Assembly: GCA_964577055.1 (NCBI GenBank)
Contig: CAZNWC010000001.1
Location: 271,070 to 335,069, forward strand
DNA from: PNNG01 sp964577055
GTDB taxonomy: Bacteria; Bacteroidota; Bacteroidia; UBA7662
Reading direction: 5' to 3'
DNA length: 64,000 nt
Part shown: positions 31,418-40,602 of the stretch, in pieces
Numbering within the stretch: the first letter of the stretch is position 1
Layout of the letters: each line of letters begins with the position of its first letter
Position numbers and translations under genes: made by a program
The notes under the pieces: model-generated
Databases searched by the model: none
The model's input: the letters and a program-made list of their open reading frames with translations, nothing else
Told to the model about the DNA's origin: nothing

Positions 31418-33385
31418 ATGAACACGCCCGAAGATTTGCCTTACGACCTAGCCCTGGTGGGAGCCGGCGGTGCGGGCATGTGCTTGCTTTTGGCCTTGCA
31501 CGAGCAGGGTTTGCTGGCCGAAAGGCGCGTGTTAGTGCTCGAAGCAGCCGAAAAAGCCAACAACGACCGCACCTGGTGCTTTTGGGCCCAGCCCGACGAC
31601 CCGCTGGTAGAAGCGCTCGATGGATTGTTGAGCAATGCCTGGGACCAAGCCGCCATGGCTGGTCACCATCAGGCCTTGGCGCCATATCGTTATTATGAGC
31701 TGAGGGCGGGTACCTTTTACAAACACATCCAAAACCTGTGCAGCGCCTACCCACTTTTGCACTGGCAAAAAACCACTGTACAAGGTGTGGAAGCCGTGAT
31801 GACTGGCGGTTATTATTTGAACACCCCCGAGCAGCGGTATTTCAGCAAACAAGTGGCCGACAGCCGCAACCACCACGCCCCCCATGGCGAGTTGGTACAA
31901 TCGTTTGTTGGCTGGCGGGTGCGCAGCACAAAGCCTCACGAGGGTGGCTTGCAGCTCATGCAATTTGAACAAACCGACATCAACAGTTGTGAATTCTGGT
32001 ACATTTTGCCTGGCAAAAACAACGAATGTTTGGTAGAACTCACCCGCTTCGACCGTCATTTGCTGCTGCCCCAAACCGCTGAGCCACAAATTGCATCCTG
32101 GCTGCAGCAGCATTTGGGAGATTATACCCTGCTTGAAACCGAGGCCGGACAGCTGCCCATGGGCCTTCTGCCCAAAGCTGAGCAGCGTTGGGGCCACCAT
32201 ATCCGCCTGGGCATGGCTGCCGGGGTGATGCGCAGCAGCACGGGTTACGCTTTCAGCCGCATGTACCGCCATGCCACCGACATTGCCAAGTCGGTGGGCG
32301 CACAATCGGCCCTGCCTGCCTTTCGCCAGCACCCCCGTCACCGTTTTTACGATGCGGTTTTTTTAAACCTCCTCGCACGGCAACCTGCCTTGGGCCGCAT
32401 GCTATTTGCCCGCATGTACAGCCGGGTAGCGGCACCGGTGTTGTTCCGGTTTTTAGACGAAGACAGCAGCCTGGCTGACGAAGCCCGGGTGATTGCCTCC
32501 CTCCCCTGGATACCCTTTATCCGCAGCTGGTGGCAACAAACCCAACAAATGCGTTGGCTGGTAGCCGCTTTACTGTTGCTTTGCCTGTTGCTGCAAGTTT
32601 GGGCACCAGCCGCTTTGCCAATAATGGCACCCTGGTTGTTGGCTGCGGGCTTGGTATTTCCAGGCCTGCCCCACGGCGCCGTCGACCACTTGCTCCATGG
32701 CAGAAACTGGCCCCTGCCGCTATTTGTGGGATTTTACCTGCTCGTTATGTTGGCTGTGGTGCTGCTTTGGAGCTGGCAACCGGGTTGGGGACTGCTGTTC
32801 TTTTTGGCTTATTCGGCTTGGCATTTTGGCGAAACCGATTTCAACCACTGGCACATGCCTCAGCCTTTTGCCCAGCAGCTGTACGGCTGGGGGGTGCTGG
32901 GATGGATTTTGAGCAGTCACCCAGCCGAGTGGGTGTATTACCTGCAAGCCTTGGGGGTTACATACGTACCTCCCACCGAATCTTTGTTGTGGTTGAGTGG
33001 CGTTGTATTGCTGTGGACCGGCCTACTTGTTCCTGCACACCGTTTGCGCTCCTACGCCGCTACCATGCTCGTATTGTTGGCAGGTGCCTTTTTGCCCCTT
33101 TTACTAGCCTTTGGATTTTACTTTTTGGGTTTGCACAGCCGACGGGGCTGGCAACACTTGCAGGTACGTTTGCAACTATCGCAACGTGAGCTATTCAAAA
33201 AAGCGCTTCCCTTTTCGCTGGGCGGCTGGCTGAGTTTTGCGGGTGTTGGATTGGCAGCACAGTTTTGTCCGCTTTCGTTCGAAGGCTGGATTCCCGCCTT
33301 TTTTGTGTTTCTGGCAGCCGTAAGTGCGCCGCACATTGTACTGATGAGTGCATTGTACCGACGAACAGCAAAGGCCAAACCATAA
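31418..33385 (+). CDS. lycopene beta-cyclase fused to Brp/Blh beta-carotene 15,15'-dioxygenase
   Basis: One 655-residue frame carries two enzymes. Residues about 8-370 are lycopene cyclase: ALVGAGGAGM binds the flavin or NAD(P), DRTWCFW follows, CLVELTRF contains the likely catalytic Glu, and GMAAGVMRSSTGYAFSR closes the active site. From about 378 on, hydrophobic helices lead into a Blh-type enzyme: GLPHGAVDH (His 419, 424), SAWHFGETDFNHWH (His 469, 477, 479), GLHSRRGWQH (His 573, 580) and APHIV (His 639), candidate iron ligands. Together they would turn lycopene into beta-carotene and cleave it to retinal in the membrane. There is no stop between the parts. Retinal would supply a rhodopsin outside this window. 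Confidence 0.92.
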   Translation: MNTPEDLPYDLALVGAGGAGMCLLLALHEQGLLAERRVLVLEAAEKANNDRTWCFWAQPDDPLVEALDGLLSNAWDQAAMAGHHQALAPYRYYELRAGTFYKHIQNLCSAYPLLHWQKTTVQGVEAVMTGGYYLNTPEQRYFSKQVADSRNHHAPHGELVQSFVGWRVRSTKPHEGGLQLMQFEQTDINSCEFWYILPGKNNECLVELTRFDRHLLLPQTAEPQIASWLQQHLGDYTLLETEAGQLPMGLLPKAEQRWGHHIRLGMAAGVMRSSTGYAFSRMYRHATDIAKSVGAQSALPAFRQHPRHRFYDAVFLNLLARQPALGRMLFARMYSRVAAPVLFRFLDEDSSLADEARVIASLPWIPFIRSWWQQTQQMRWLVAALLLLCLLLQVWAPAALPIMAPWLLAAGLVFPGLPHGAVDHLLHGRNWPLPLFVGFYLLVMLAVVLLWSWQPGWGLLFFLAYSAWHFGETDFNHWHMPQPFAQQLYGWGVLGWILSSHPAEWVYYLQALGVTYVPPTESLLWLSGVVLLWTGLLVPAHRLRSYAATMLVLLAGAFLPLLLAFGFYFLGLHSRRGWQHLQVRLQLSQRELFKKALPFSLGGWLSFAGVGLAAQFCPLSFEGWIPAFFVFLAAVSAPHIVLMSALYRRTAKAKP

Positions 33386-33433
33386 ATTGCAACGCATGAA
33401 AACCATTGCTATTCGTAAGTAATTCATTTTTCG

Positions 33434-33441
33434 TAGCTTTG
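33434..33441 (+). promoter_or_regulatory. -7 promoter element before the lysyl oxidase-like gene
   Basis: TAGCTTTG matches TANNTTTG and ends 16 bases before the ATG at 33458. A TTGC lies 24 bases upstream, which is long for a -33 partner. Confidence 0.4.
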
Positions 33442-33457
33442 GGTCACAACCTGTTAT

Positions 33458-35818
33458 ATGCGCCTATTCTTTTGGATGCTTTTTCCAGCATTCTTGCTCG
33501 TTTCGTCTCTCTCAGCCCAGCCCTGTACAACTGGCCAATCGGAAGTGATTGTGCAGATTGTGCCCGACAATTACCCACAAGAAACCAGTTGGCTGTTGCG
33601 TAACCAGGCCGGCGACACCCTGGCCACCGGCCTGGCCAACAGCGACACCTTGTGTGTACCCAACAACACCTGCCTGGTGTTTACCATCCGCGATACCTAT
33701 GGCGACGGCCTTTGCTGTGCCTACGGCAACGGATCGTACCAAGTGCGGGTGAACGGGGTATTACAAGCCAGTGGCGGCCAATTTGGCTTCCAGGAAACAA
33801 AATTTGTAGGATGCGGCCTTACACAAGCCTGCAACAATCCACAAAGCATTGGCACCGGTAGCTTCAACGCTCCTGTACGCAACAGCTGGTACAGCTTCAA
33901 ACCCGACAGTGTGGGCACCTACGTTGTTTCTACCTGCAGCGCCAATGCCAATTGGGACACCAAAATTTGGGTATATGACAATTGTAACGTACCCGTGCTC
34001 AACAACGACAACATGGGCACGGTGTTTTACAACGATACCAACAGCTTTTGCGGTCAGCTGGCACGGGTACATGCTTATTTCGATACCGCCGTCACCTACC
34101 TCATCCGCGTGGGCGGAAGCACCGCTATCAATGGACCTATCCCCTTTTCTATCACCTATGCGGGCCCTTTGGTAGGCTGCCAGGATTCAACCGCCTGCAA
34201 CTACGACCCGCTGGCGAGCATTCCGGGGCCGTGCTATTTTTATCCAAGCCCCCTTTGTCCACCGGGACCTGACCTCACTGTGGTGCAAGCTGCCTTTGAA
34301 AACTCTTTACAACGCTCAGTGGTGAACAGTTCCACCTGCATGGTAGCCGAACAATGCCTCACCGGTCACGGGGCAAGAACGGTTATCCGGTTCGATACCG
34401 ATATTCGAAATATTGGGCAAACGGACTATTTTATTGGCAATCCGGCTACCAATCCGAGCCAGTTCAATACCAACAACTGCCACAACCATGCGCACTACGA
34501 AGGTTATGCCGAATACGTGCTGTATCCCATGCCTACCAATGGCACCCGCATACCCATTGGCTTTAAAAACGGCTTTTGCGTGATGGACTTGGCTTGTCCC
34601 CCCGGCTTCACCGCCAAATACGGTTGCGGCAACATGGGGGTTACAGCCGGCTGTGGCGACATCTATGGCCGTGGCCTCGATTGCCAGTGGATCGACATCA
34701 CCGATGTAGCCAACGGGCAATATTTGCTGGCCATCAAAGTCAACTGGGATCAATCGCCCGACGCTTTGGGTCGCCACGAAACCAATTATCAAAACAACTG
34801 GGCGCAGGTGTGCTTAAACATCTACACCGATGCACAAGGCCAAAAACAATTCACCAAGCTGCCCAATTGCGCCCCTTACACCGACTGTGCCGGCAATTTG
34901 TACGGCAGTGCCCTGCGCGATTGCAATGGCGACTGCAATGGTTCGGCCCGTACCGGTGACATGAACAACGACACAGTACTCACCGCTACCGATGTCAACT
35001 TGATGATGAGCGGCTTGTTGCAGCAGAATTTGGCCTACACCCGTTGCCGCGACCTCAGTGGCGACAGCCTTTTGAACATTTGGGATGCGGTTTTGCTTGG
35101 CAACTGCTTGTTGCACGGCGGTACAGGTAGTAACTGTACCTTCCCCAGAGGACTGTACAACCAAATGCAAAGGGTGGATATCCAAATCCAGTTCCTCGAT
35201 ACCCTGCAAGGCTATGTTGACTTGGCCATCCGCAATCCCGACAACCAAATCACAGCATTTGAATTGGAAATCAATGGCATTCGTCCAACCAATGTGATGT
35301 CGTTGATTCCTGGAAGTCCGGCCATGCCTTACTATCACCACCCATCTGGCAAAATCATGGGCATGGTCGCCAATTTGGAAACCTCCATCAACCGTTCATC
35401 GGCTTTGCGTTCGTTTGTGCGCGTATTTTTCGATCGCACCACCGATACGGCCGTCTTCATTCGCAAGGCCGTGGCGCTTACAAACGAGACCTACGAATCA
35501 GTACAATTTGTAGCCGACAGTACTCGCTACCCTGCCACGGCCAACACCACTTCGGTTCGTTCGGTAATCAGCAAACCAAGCTTTTTGATTTACCCCAACC
35601 CGGGCAAAGGCCAATTTGTACTGCAGGGTTTGGCCGAGGAAAAGCCTGTAAGCCTACGCATCGTCGACGCTTTGGGCCGCCAAGTACTGCACCTCCAGCA
35701 GCAAGATTTCAGCACAGGCCAATTGCGTTTGGAGCTCGAGGGCTTGAATGCCGGCATGTATTTGGTTTTGTTAGCAGGTGAAAATGGCGTGGGTAGTCAA
35801 AGGTTGGTGATTCGCTAA
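33458..35818 (+). CDS. secreted lysyl oxidase-like protein with dockerin-like repeats and T9SS sorting domain
   Basis: A 786-residue secreted protein. Residues about 21-240 are two beta domains, then a Cys-rich GCQDSTACNYDP motif. Residues about 270-460 are lysyl oxidase: copper site CHNHAHYEGYAEY (His 342, 344, 346), the candidate cofactor pair Lys 370 (GFKNGFC) and Tyr 403 (DIYGRGLDCQW), and WIDITDVANGQYLL. Residues about 500-555 hold two EF-hand-like dockerin repeats (GDMNNDTVLTATDV and DLSGDSLLNIWDAV). A cohesin-like domain and a type A sorting domain (IYPNPGKGQFVL) follow. It may oxidise lysine amines in proteins outside the cell. Activity is inferred. Confidence 0.82.
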   Translation: MRLFFWMLFPAFLLVSSLSAQPCTTGQSEVIVQIVPDNYPQETSWLLRNQAGDTLATGLANSDTLCVPNNTCLVFTIRDTYGDGLCCAYGNGSYQVRVNGVLQASGGQFGFQETKFVGCGLTQACNNPQSIGTGSFNAPVRNSWYSFKPDSVGTYVVSTCSANANWDTKIWVYDNCNVPVLNNDNMGTVFYNDTNSFCGQLARVHAYFDTAVTYLIRVGGSTAINGPIPFSITYAGPLVGCQDSTACNYDPLASIPGPCYFYPSPLCPPGPDLTVVQAAFENSLQRSVVNSSTCMVAEQCLTGHGARTVIRFDTDIRNIGQTDYFIGNPATNPSQFNTNNCHNHAHYEGYAEYVLYPMPTNGTRIPIGFKNGFCVMDLACPPGFTAKYGCGNMGVTAGCGDIYGRGLDCQWIDITDVANGQYLLAIKVNWDQSPDALGRHETNYQNNWAQVCLNIYTDAQGQKQFTKLPNCAPYTDCAGNLYGSALRDCNGDCNGSARTGDMNNDTVLTATDVNLMMSGLLQQNLAYTRCRDLSGDSLLNIWDAVLLGNCLLHGGTGSNCTFPRGLYNQMQRVDIQIQFLDTLQGYVDLAIRNPDNQITAFELEINGIRPTNVMSLIPGSPAMPYYHHPSGKIMGMVANLETSINRSSALRSFVRVFFDRTTDTAVFIRKAVALTNETYESVQFVADSTRYPATANTTSVRSVISKPSFLIYPNPGKGQFVLQGLAEEKPVSLRIVDALGRQVLHLQQQDFSTGQLRLELEGLNAGMYLVLLAGENGVGSQRLVIR

Positions 35819-35820
35819 TT

Positions 35821-37743
35821 TTAGCGCACCACCCGCAACGATCCGCTCAATGATTCGCCATTCGGCAGTAAGAGCCGGTATTGATAGGTGCCTTCGCTGA
35901 GTTCCTTGGGCGACCAATCGTTGCCGTAATTGGTGGCGGCAAATACCTGCTGTCCCCAGCGATTGAAAACCTGCAGCTCATTGCCAGGATAGAATTCTAC
36001 GTTTTCGATGCGAAACACATCGTTCTTGCCGTCTCCGTTGGGAGTAACCACGTTGAATACCGTTAGCTCGCGCGGAATGACTTCAAAACGGATGGCATTG
36101 CTACGCGCCCAACGACCATCGGGAGCCAAGCAGTTGACCTCTAAACGGTACCAACCCGCCTTCTTGGGCTTGGTATACATACAGGCTGTATCGGCAATAC
36201 TCGCAACCAGCAAGGAGTCGCTGCCATCGTCGTTTTTCTGCACCAATTGATACTGCACCGGCGACCATGCACGATCGTACCGATTCCAGCGCAGGGCAGC
36301 TGTTGTCGGATCGGTTTGGCGCAAATGGCCATCTGCATCTTCCAGCAATATGTTCCCCAAGGCTTGTCCAGGCAAACAATCAGGCATTGGATTCAATTGC
36401 AAAACCACCCTAAAATCGCGGCTTTCACTTTGTGGATCATGAGCATATACCTCCACAAACGTATCGGTAATTTGGGTAAAGCGTCCCCATTCGGCCCAAT
36501 CACCTCCTGGATTTGCCTGGTGCTGCAAACTATAGCCTTCGAAAAAGCGGGCATCTAAGGTATCGGGGAACGCCCAATGGAGGAGCAGCGACGCCTCGTT
36601 GTTTTGAACGCTCACATTCCGCATGTCTACCGGTTGGTCATACGCATAACAATCAAAAACCTCCACCAAAACAGTATCGAATGGCCCCAAAGCCGACCCG
36701 CAGTCACCTTCCAAGACATTCCCGTCGGTGCCATTGCGCGACACCAGACAATAGGTACCGTTCGTTTCAAATGGCATGGCCAACTCCAGCATGATGCTGT
36801 CAGAACGCCCGTCGATGCAACCGATGGCGCGCGCCGAGCGTATCTGCATGAGTTGACCATTGGGAGCATACAGCCTGAAATCACTTCCTCCTGGTTCCAA
36901 AGTGTTGCACCTGTACCCACCTAAGGTTTTGAGTCCGAGGTTATAACCATAACACGCTGCCCTGGTACGCGGCCAGCGGCCAGTGGTATCAAAACCCAGG
37001 AAGCCCTGCAAATCGCTTCCATCCGTATAAATCTGCACATTGCGGATGGAGTGCCAATCGGTTGAGCCCCCCGTGCTGGCCGTAAATCCTACATATCCTG
37101 TAAAAGCGGCAGGAGCAAATACCCCACTCGCCCAAACAATATTGTTGATTTTAACATCGATGTAACCGCTGTCGTATACAATTTCAACAGTATTGTAATT
37201 GTTCGACCGCATGAAATTGAGCTGTCCCGTGGTGTTTTGCACCTTAAACAAGTTGGGCAAACACTCGCCATAACCCGGACCCGCATAAACTTGTAATTCG
37301 GGGTTCGGTCCGCAGCCATTGTCCCAGGTATCGAGTACCACCTTGAGTCCGTTGGCTGTAGCAGGAATGCCCAAACCTCCTCCTGTTACAAAACCTGAGG
37401 GTGGCACGTCCAAAAAGCAAAAAGCAATGCCATCAGCTGCTGTGCCATCGAAAATGCGGAATTCAAAACTTGCAATCCACCGGTTACAGATCGACATATC
37501 GATGGGTTGCGCGAAAAAAGCAGCACCGCTGGTGTTGTTCACGGCGGTGGTCAAAATCAATTCGTTGTTGAAGGGGTCGGCATCGCCAGGGGTATCTCCA
37601 ATTTGGGCTGCCCCCACGAGGTTCCAACCCGTGGTATTCATAGTCGGTTGGCCCTGTAACTCGGCAAAAATGACGCCTTGGGCCAACAAATTTTGGCCAA
37701 GGATAAATAAGCCCACGAACAGGACCAAAAACCTTAAAATCAT
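35821..37743 (-). CDS. lectin-like surface protein with T9SS type B sorting domain
   Basis: A 640-residue secreted protein. After the signal peptide, residues about 20-240 resemble a legume-lectin-like domain (LILTTAVNNTSGAAFFAQP, DGIAFCFLDVPPSG, LKVVLDTWDNGCGPNPELQ). Several Ig/fibronectin-like segments follow. The end (VVTPNGDGKNDVFRIENVEF, LQVFNRWGQQVF, WSPKELSEGTYQY) is the gliding-motility CHU_C, type B sorting domain. It is likely a sugar-binding surface protein. It converges with the lysyl oxidase-like gene; the two stops are two bases apart. Confidence 0.87.
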   Translation of the reverse strand: MILRFLVLFVGLFILGQNLLAQGVIFAELQGQPTMNTTGWNLVGAAQIGDTPGDADPFNNELILTTAVNNTSGAAFFAQPIDMSICNRWIASFEFRIFDGTAADGIAFCFLDVPPSGFVTGGGLGIPATANGLKVVLDTWDNGCGPNPELQVYAGPGYGECLPNLFKVQNTTGQLNFMRSNNYNTVEIVYDSGYIDVKINNIVWASGVFAPAAFTGYVGFTASTGGSTDWHSIRNVQIYTDGSDLQGFLGFDTTGRWPRTRAACYGYNLGLKTLGGYRCNTLEPGGSDFRLYAPNGQLMQIRSARAIGCIDGRSDSIMLELAMPFETNGTYCLVSRNGTDGNVLEGDCGSALGPFDTVLVEVFDCYAYDQPVDMRNVSVQNNEASLLLHWAFPDTLDARFFEGYSLQHQANPGGDWAEWGRFTQITDTFVEVYAHDPQSESRDFRVVLQLNPMPDCLPGQALGNILLEDADGHLRQTDPTTAALRWNRYDRAWSPVQYQLVQKNDDGSDSLLVASIADTACMYTKPKKAGWYRLEVNCLAPDGRWARSNAIRFEVIPRELTVFNVVTPNGDGKNDVFRIENVEFYPGNELQVFNRWGQQVFAATNYGNDWSPKELSEGTYQYRLLLPNGESLSGSLRVVR

Positions 37744-37902
37744 GCGGCAATTAACAAAAAAAGGCCGAACCCATCAAATGCTGGTAAAACTATGTTTTGC
37801 ACCCTTAATCCACTTTCCTCTTTTCGCTTTGTGTCGAAAATGCTGATATTGCAGTTTGCAGCCTGTGTGCTACCGGCCATTGCCTGCCAACCACCTTATC
37901 AC

Positions 37903-39438
37903 ATGAAAAAGCTCTGGCTCATCTGTTTGCTTTTGACGGTCTTGCCTGCCCTGGCGCAAGAACCGCTTCCACTTATTCCGCAACCCACCGAAGTAACGAT
38001 GGGCAAGGGCATCCATGTGTCGGCTTACCATGCCGTTACATTTTTAGACATACCCGACGCAAGCACCTTAGCGTTTTTCAACAAGCGCTACAAAGCATCA
38101 CAGCATCTGCCCAGTAAATTAACGCTGCGGTACAAACAAGGCATGCCCGAAGGTGCTTACGTCATGCGCATCGAAGCCAAACATCTCACCCTCGAAGCAG
38201 GCACCCCCAGCGGATTTTTTTACGGAAATCGGACCTTAGAGCAATTGACCAGGCATTACGATGGCAAAATTCCTGTCATGACCATCAGCGACGCCCCGCG
38301 TTTCGCCTGGCGTGGCATGCACCTCGATGTAAGCAGGCATTTTTTCAGCGTGGGAGAGGTAAAACGCTACATCGATTTATTGGCCCTGTACAAAATGAAT
38401 GTGTTCCACTGGCACCTTACCGACGACCAGGGTTGGCGCATCGAAATCAAAAAATATCCGCAGCTCACGGCCGTTGGAGGCTTCAGGGCACAAACAGTGA
38501 TCGGCAAAGCAGGAAGTGGACAATACGACGGTCAACGTTACGGCGGATTTTATACCCAAGCGCAAATCAAAGAAGTGGTGGCCTATGCCGCCGAGCGCTA
38601 CATCACGGTGGTACCCGAAATTGAAATGCCCGGACACTCGCTGGCAGCATTGTCGGCTTACCCCCAATTCGCTTGCACTACCGGTCCATTTGCCTCAGCT
38701 ACCGACTGGGGGGTATTCGACGATGTGTACTGTGCCGGTAAGGACGAAACCTTCGGCTTTTTAACCGATATCCTCGACGAAGTGATCGCGTTGTTTCCGG
38801 GACAACACATCCACATTGGCGGCGATGAATGCCCCAAAACCCGCTGGAATGCGTGTGCCGCTTGCCAGAAACGCATGCAAACCGAAGGATTAAAAGACGC
38901 CCATGAATTGCAGAGCTACTTCATCCAGCGCATCGAAAAGCACGTAAATGCCAAAGGCAGAAAAATCATTGGCTGGGATGAGATTTTAGAAGGTGGACTG
39001 GCCCCCAATGCGGCAGTAATGAGTTGGCGCGGTACCGAAGGAGGCATTGCCGCTGCCAAAGCCAAACATTTTGCCGTGATGTCGCCCGGCAACCCCTGCT
39101 ATTTCGACCATTACCAAACCAAAGACCAAGCTGGCGAACCCCTCGCCATTTGTTGCTACAATCCGCTCGAAGCCGTTTATGCTTACGAACCAGTGCCCGC
39201 TGAACTAAACGGTTCAGAAAGCAAGTACATCTTGGGCGCACAGGGCAATGTATGGACCGAGTACATGCCCAACTTCAACCAAGTAACCTACATGGCCTTG
39301 CCCCGCATGGCAGCCTTGGCCGAGGTTTTGTGGTCGCCCGCTGCCAGCCGCAACCTACCCGATTTCCAGCGGCGTTTGCGCTTGCATTTGCCAGAATTAG
39401 ACAAACTGGGATATAAGTACGCACCACATGGGTATTAA
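37903..39438 (+). CDS. beta-N-acetylhexosaminidase (GH20)
   Basis: The start ATG 37903 gives a clear signal peptide (MKKLWLICLLLTVLPALAQ); the longer frame adds a poor leader. The mature 511 residues show a GH20b N-domain and a GH20 barrel: DAPRFAWRGMHLDVSRHF, FHWHLTDDQGWRIEIKKYP, EIEMPGHS, and catalytic HIGGDECP (Asp 308, Glu 309). It removes terminal GlcNAc/GalNAc from chitin oligomers or glycans, in the periplasm or outside. The glycosylasparaginase gene follows by 50 bases. Confidence 0.93.
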   Translation: MKKLWLICLLLTVLPALAQEPLPLIPQPTEVTMGKGIHVSAYHAVTFLDIPDASTLAFFNKRYKASQHLPSKLTLRYKQGMPEGAYVMRIEAKHLTLEAGTPSGFFYGNRTLEQLTRHYDGKIPVMTISDAPRFAWRGMHLDVSRHFFSVGEVKRYIDLLALYKMNVFHWHLTDDQGWRIEIKKYPQLTAVGGFRAQTVIGKAGSGQYDGQRYGGFYTQAQIKEVVAYAAERYITVVPEIEMPGHSLAALSAYPQFACTTGPFASATDWGVFDDVYCAGKDETFGFLTDILDEVIALFPGQHIHIGGDECPKTRWNACAACQKRMQTEGLKDAHELQSYFIQRIEKHVNAKGRKIIGWDEILEGGLAPNAAVMSWRGTEGGIAAAKAKHFAVMSPGNPCYFDHYQTKDQAGEPLAICCYNPLEAVYAYEPVPAELNGSESKYILGAQGNVWTEYMPNFNQVTYMALPRMAALAEVLWSPAASRNLPDFQRRLRLHLPELDKLGYKYAPHGY

Positions 39439-39488
39439 TTATTTATGTTAACCACTCATTTTCTGATACATAAACCAGCAATCACAGC

Positions 39489-40478
39489 ATGAAACGCCGC
39501 CAATTCCTCACCGCCTCCCTCCTTAGCTCCGGGGCTTTGTTGCTCAAACCTTGGGAAAAGCTTGGTGCTGCCACCACTTTTTCGGGCAAATCTAATGGTC
39601 CAGTAGTACTGAGTACTTGGCGTTTTGGCATTCAGGCCAACGAAGCGGCCTGGCAAATATTGGGCAAAGGCGGCAAAGCCCTCGATGCAGTGGAGCAAGG
39701 GGTGCGCGTGGTGGAAGCTGATCCGGCCGAACGCTCGGTGGGATATGGTGGCCGTCCCGACCGCGATGGCCGCGTTACCCTCGACGCCTGCATCATGGAC
39801 GAACAAGCGAACATAGGTTCGGTGGCTTGTTTGGAGCACATCAAACACCCCATTTCGGTGGCCCGCGCCCTCATGGAAAAAACACCGCATGTGATGTTGG
39901 TGGGCGAAGGTGCTTTGCGTTTTGCACTCGAACAAGGCTTTAAAAAAGAAAACCTGCTCACCCCCGAGTCGGAGGCCGAGTGGAAAGAATGGCGCAAAAC
40001 CAGCAAATACGAACCCGTGGTAAATATCGAAAACCACGATACCATTGGCATGATTGCCCTCGATGCGGCCGGCAACCTCAGCGGCGCCTGTACCACCAGC
40101 GGCATGGCCTATAAAATGCACGGCCGCGTGGGCGATTCACCCATCATAGGTGCCGGTTTGTTCATCGACAATGAAGTGGGTGCCGCAACAGCCACCGGAC
40201 ATGGAGAAGAGGTCATTCGCGTGGTGGGCTCGCACCTGGTGGTGATGCTCATGCGTCAGGGCAAAAAACCTGCTGCTGCCTGCAAAGAAGCTGTGGAGCT
40301 CATCCTCGAAAAATTCAAAAAGCGTGGTGCCGACCTCAAATCAGCCCAAATAGGCTTCATTGCCATCAATAAGGCAGGAGAATATGGTGGGTATGCGCTC
40401 AAGCCTGGCTTCAGTTTTGCCGTTTACAATGCCGCCGGCAACCGCTTGGAAGACGCCAAATCGCTGATGTCTTGGTGA
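39489..40478 (+). CDS. N4-(beta-N-acetylglucosaminyl)-L-asparaginase
   Basis: A 329-residue Ntn hydrolase of the glycosylasparaginase type. It opens with a twin-arginine signal (MKRRQFLTASLLSSGALLL), so it is exported folded. The self-cleaving nucleophile is Thr 185 in ENHDTIGMIALD; substrate residues lie in GRVGDSPIIGAGLF and GHGEEVIR. It hydrolyses the GlcNAc-Asn bond of N-linked glycopeptides. Next to a GH20 exohexosaminidase, this suggests stripping of eukaryotic N-glycans. A plain L-asparaginase-type relative is less likely, given the N-terminal sequence. Confidence 0.88.
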   Translation: MKRRQFLTASLLSSGALLLKPWEKLGAATTFSGKSNGPVVLSTWRFGIQANEAAWQILGKGGKALDAVEQGVRVVEADPAERSVGYGGRPDRDGRVTLDACIMDEQANIGSVACLEHIKHPISVARALMEKTPHVMLVGEGALRFALEQGFKKENLLTPESEAEWKEWRKTSKYEPVVNIENHDTIGMIALDAAGNLSGACTTSGMAYKMHGRVGDSPIIGAGLFIDNEVGAATATGHGEEVIRVVGSHLVVMLMRQGKKPAAACKEAVELILEKFKKRGADLKSAQIGFIAINKAGEYGGYALKPGFSFAVYNAAGNRLEDAKSLMSW

Positions 40479-40602
40479 AGGAAACAAGCAAGCACTGCAT
40501 GTCGCGCGAAAGGGGGATCGATGCTTCAAACCACATTTTCGAGCACCAAATTTTGACGGACTACAATACGAGTTCAATGCTACCGGTCTTGTTCATACGG
40601 CA

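Noticed and set aside
36627..36920. Small minus-strand frame within the type B adhesin region
   Set aside because: It is a shifted frame of the adhesin gene without independent support.
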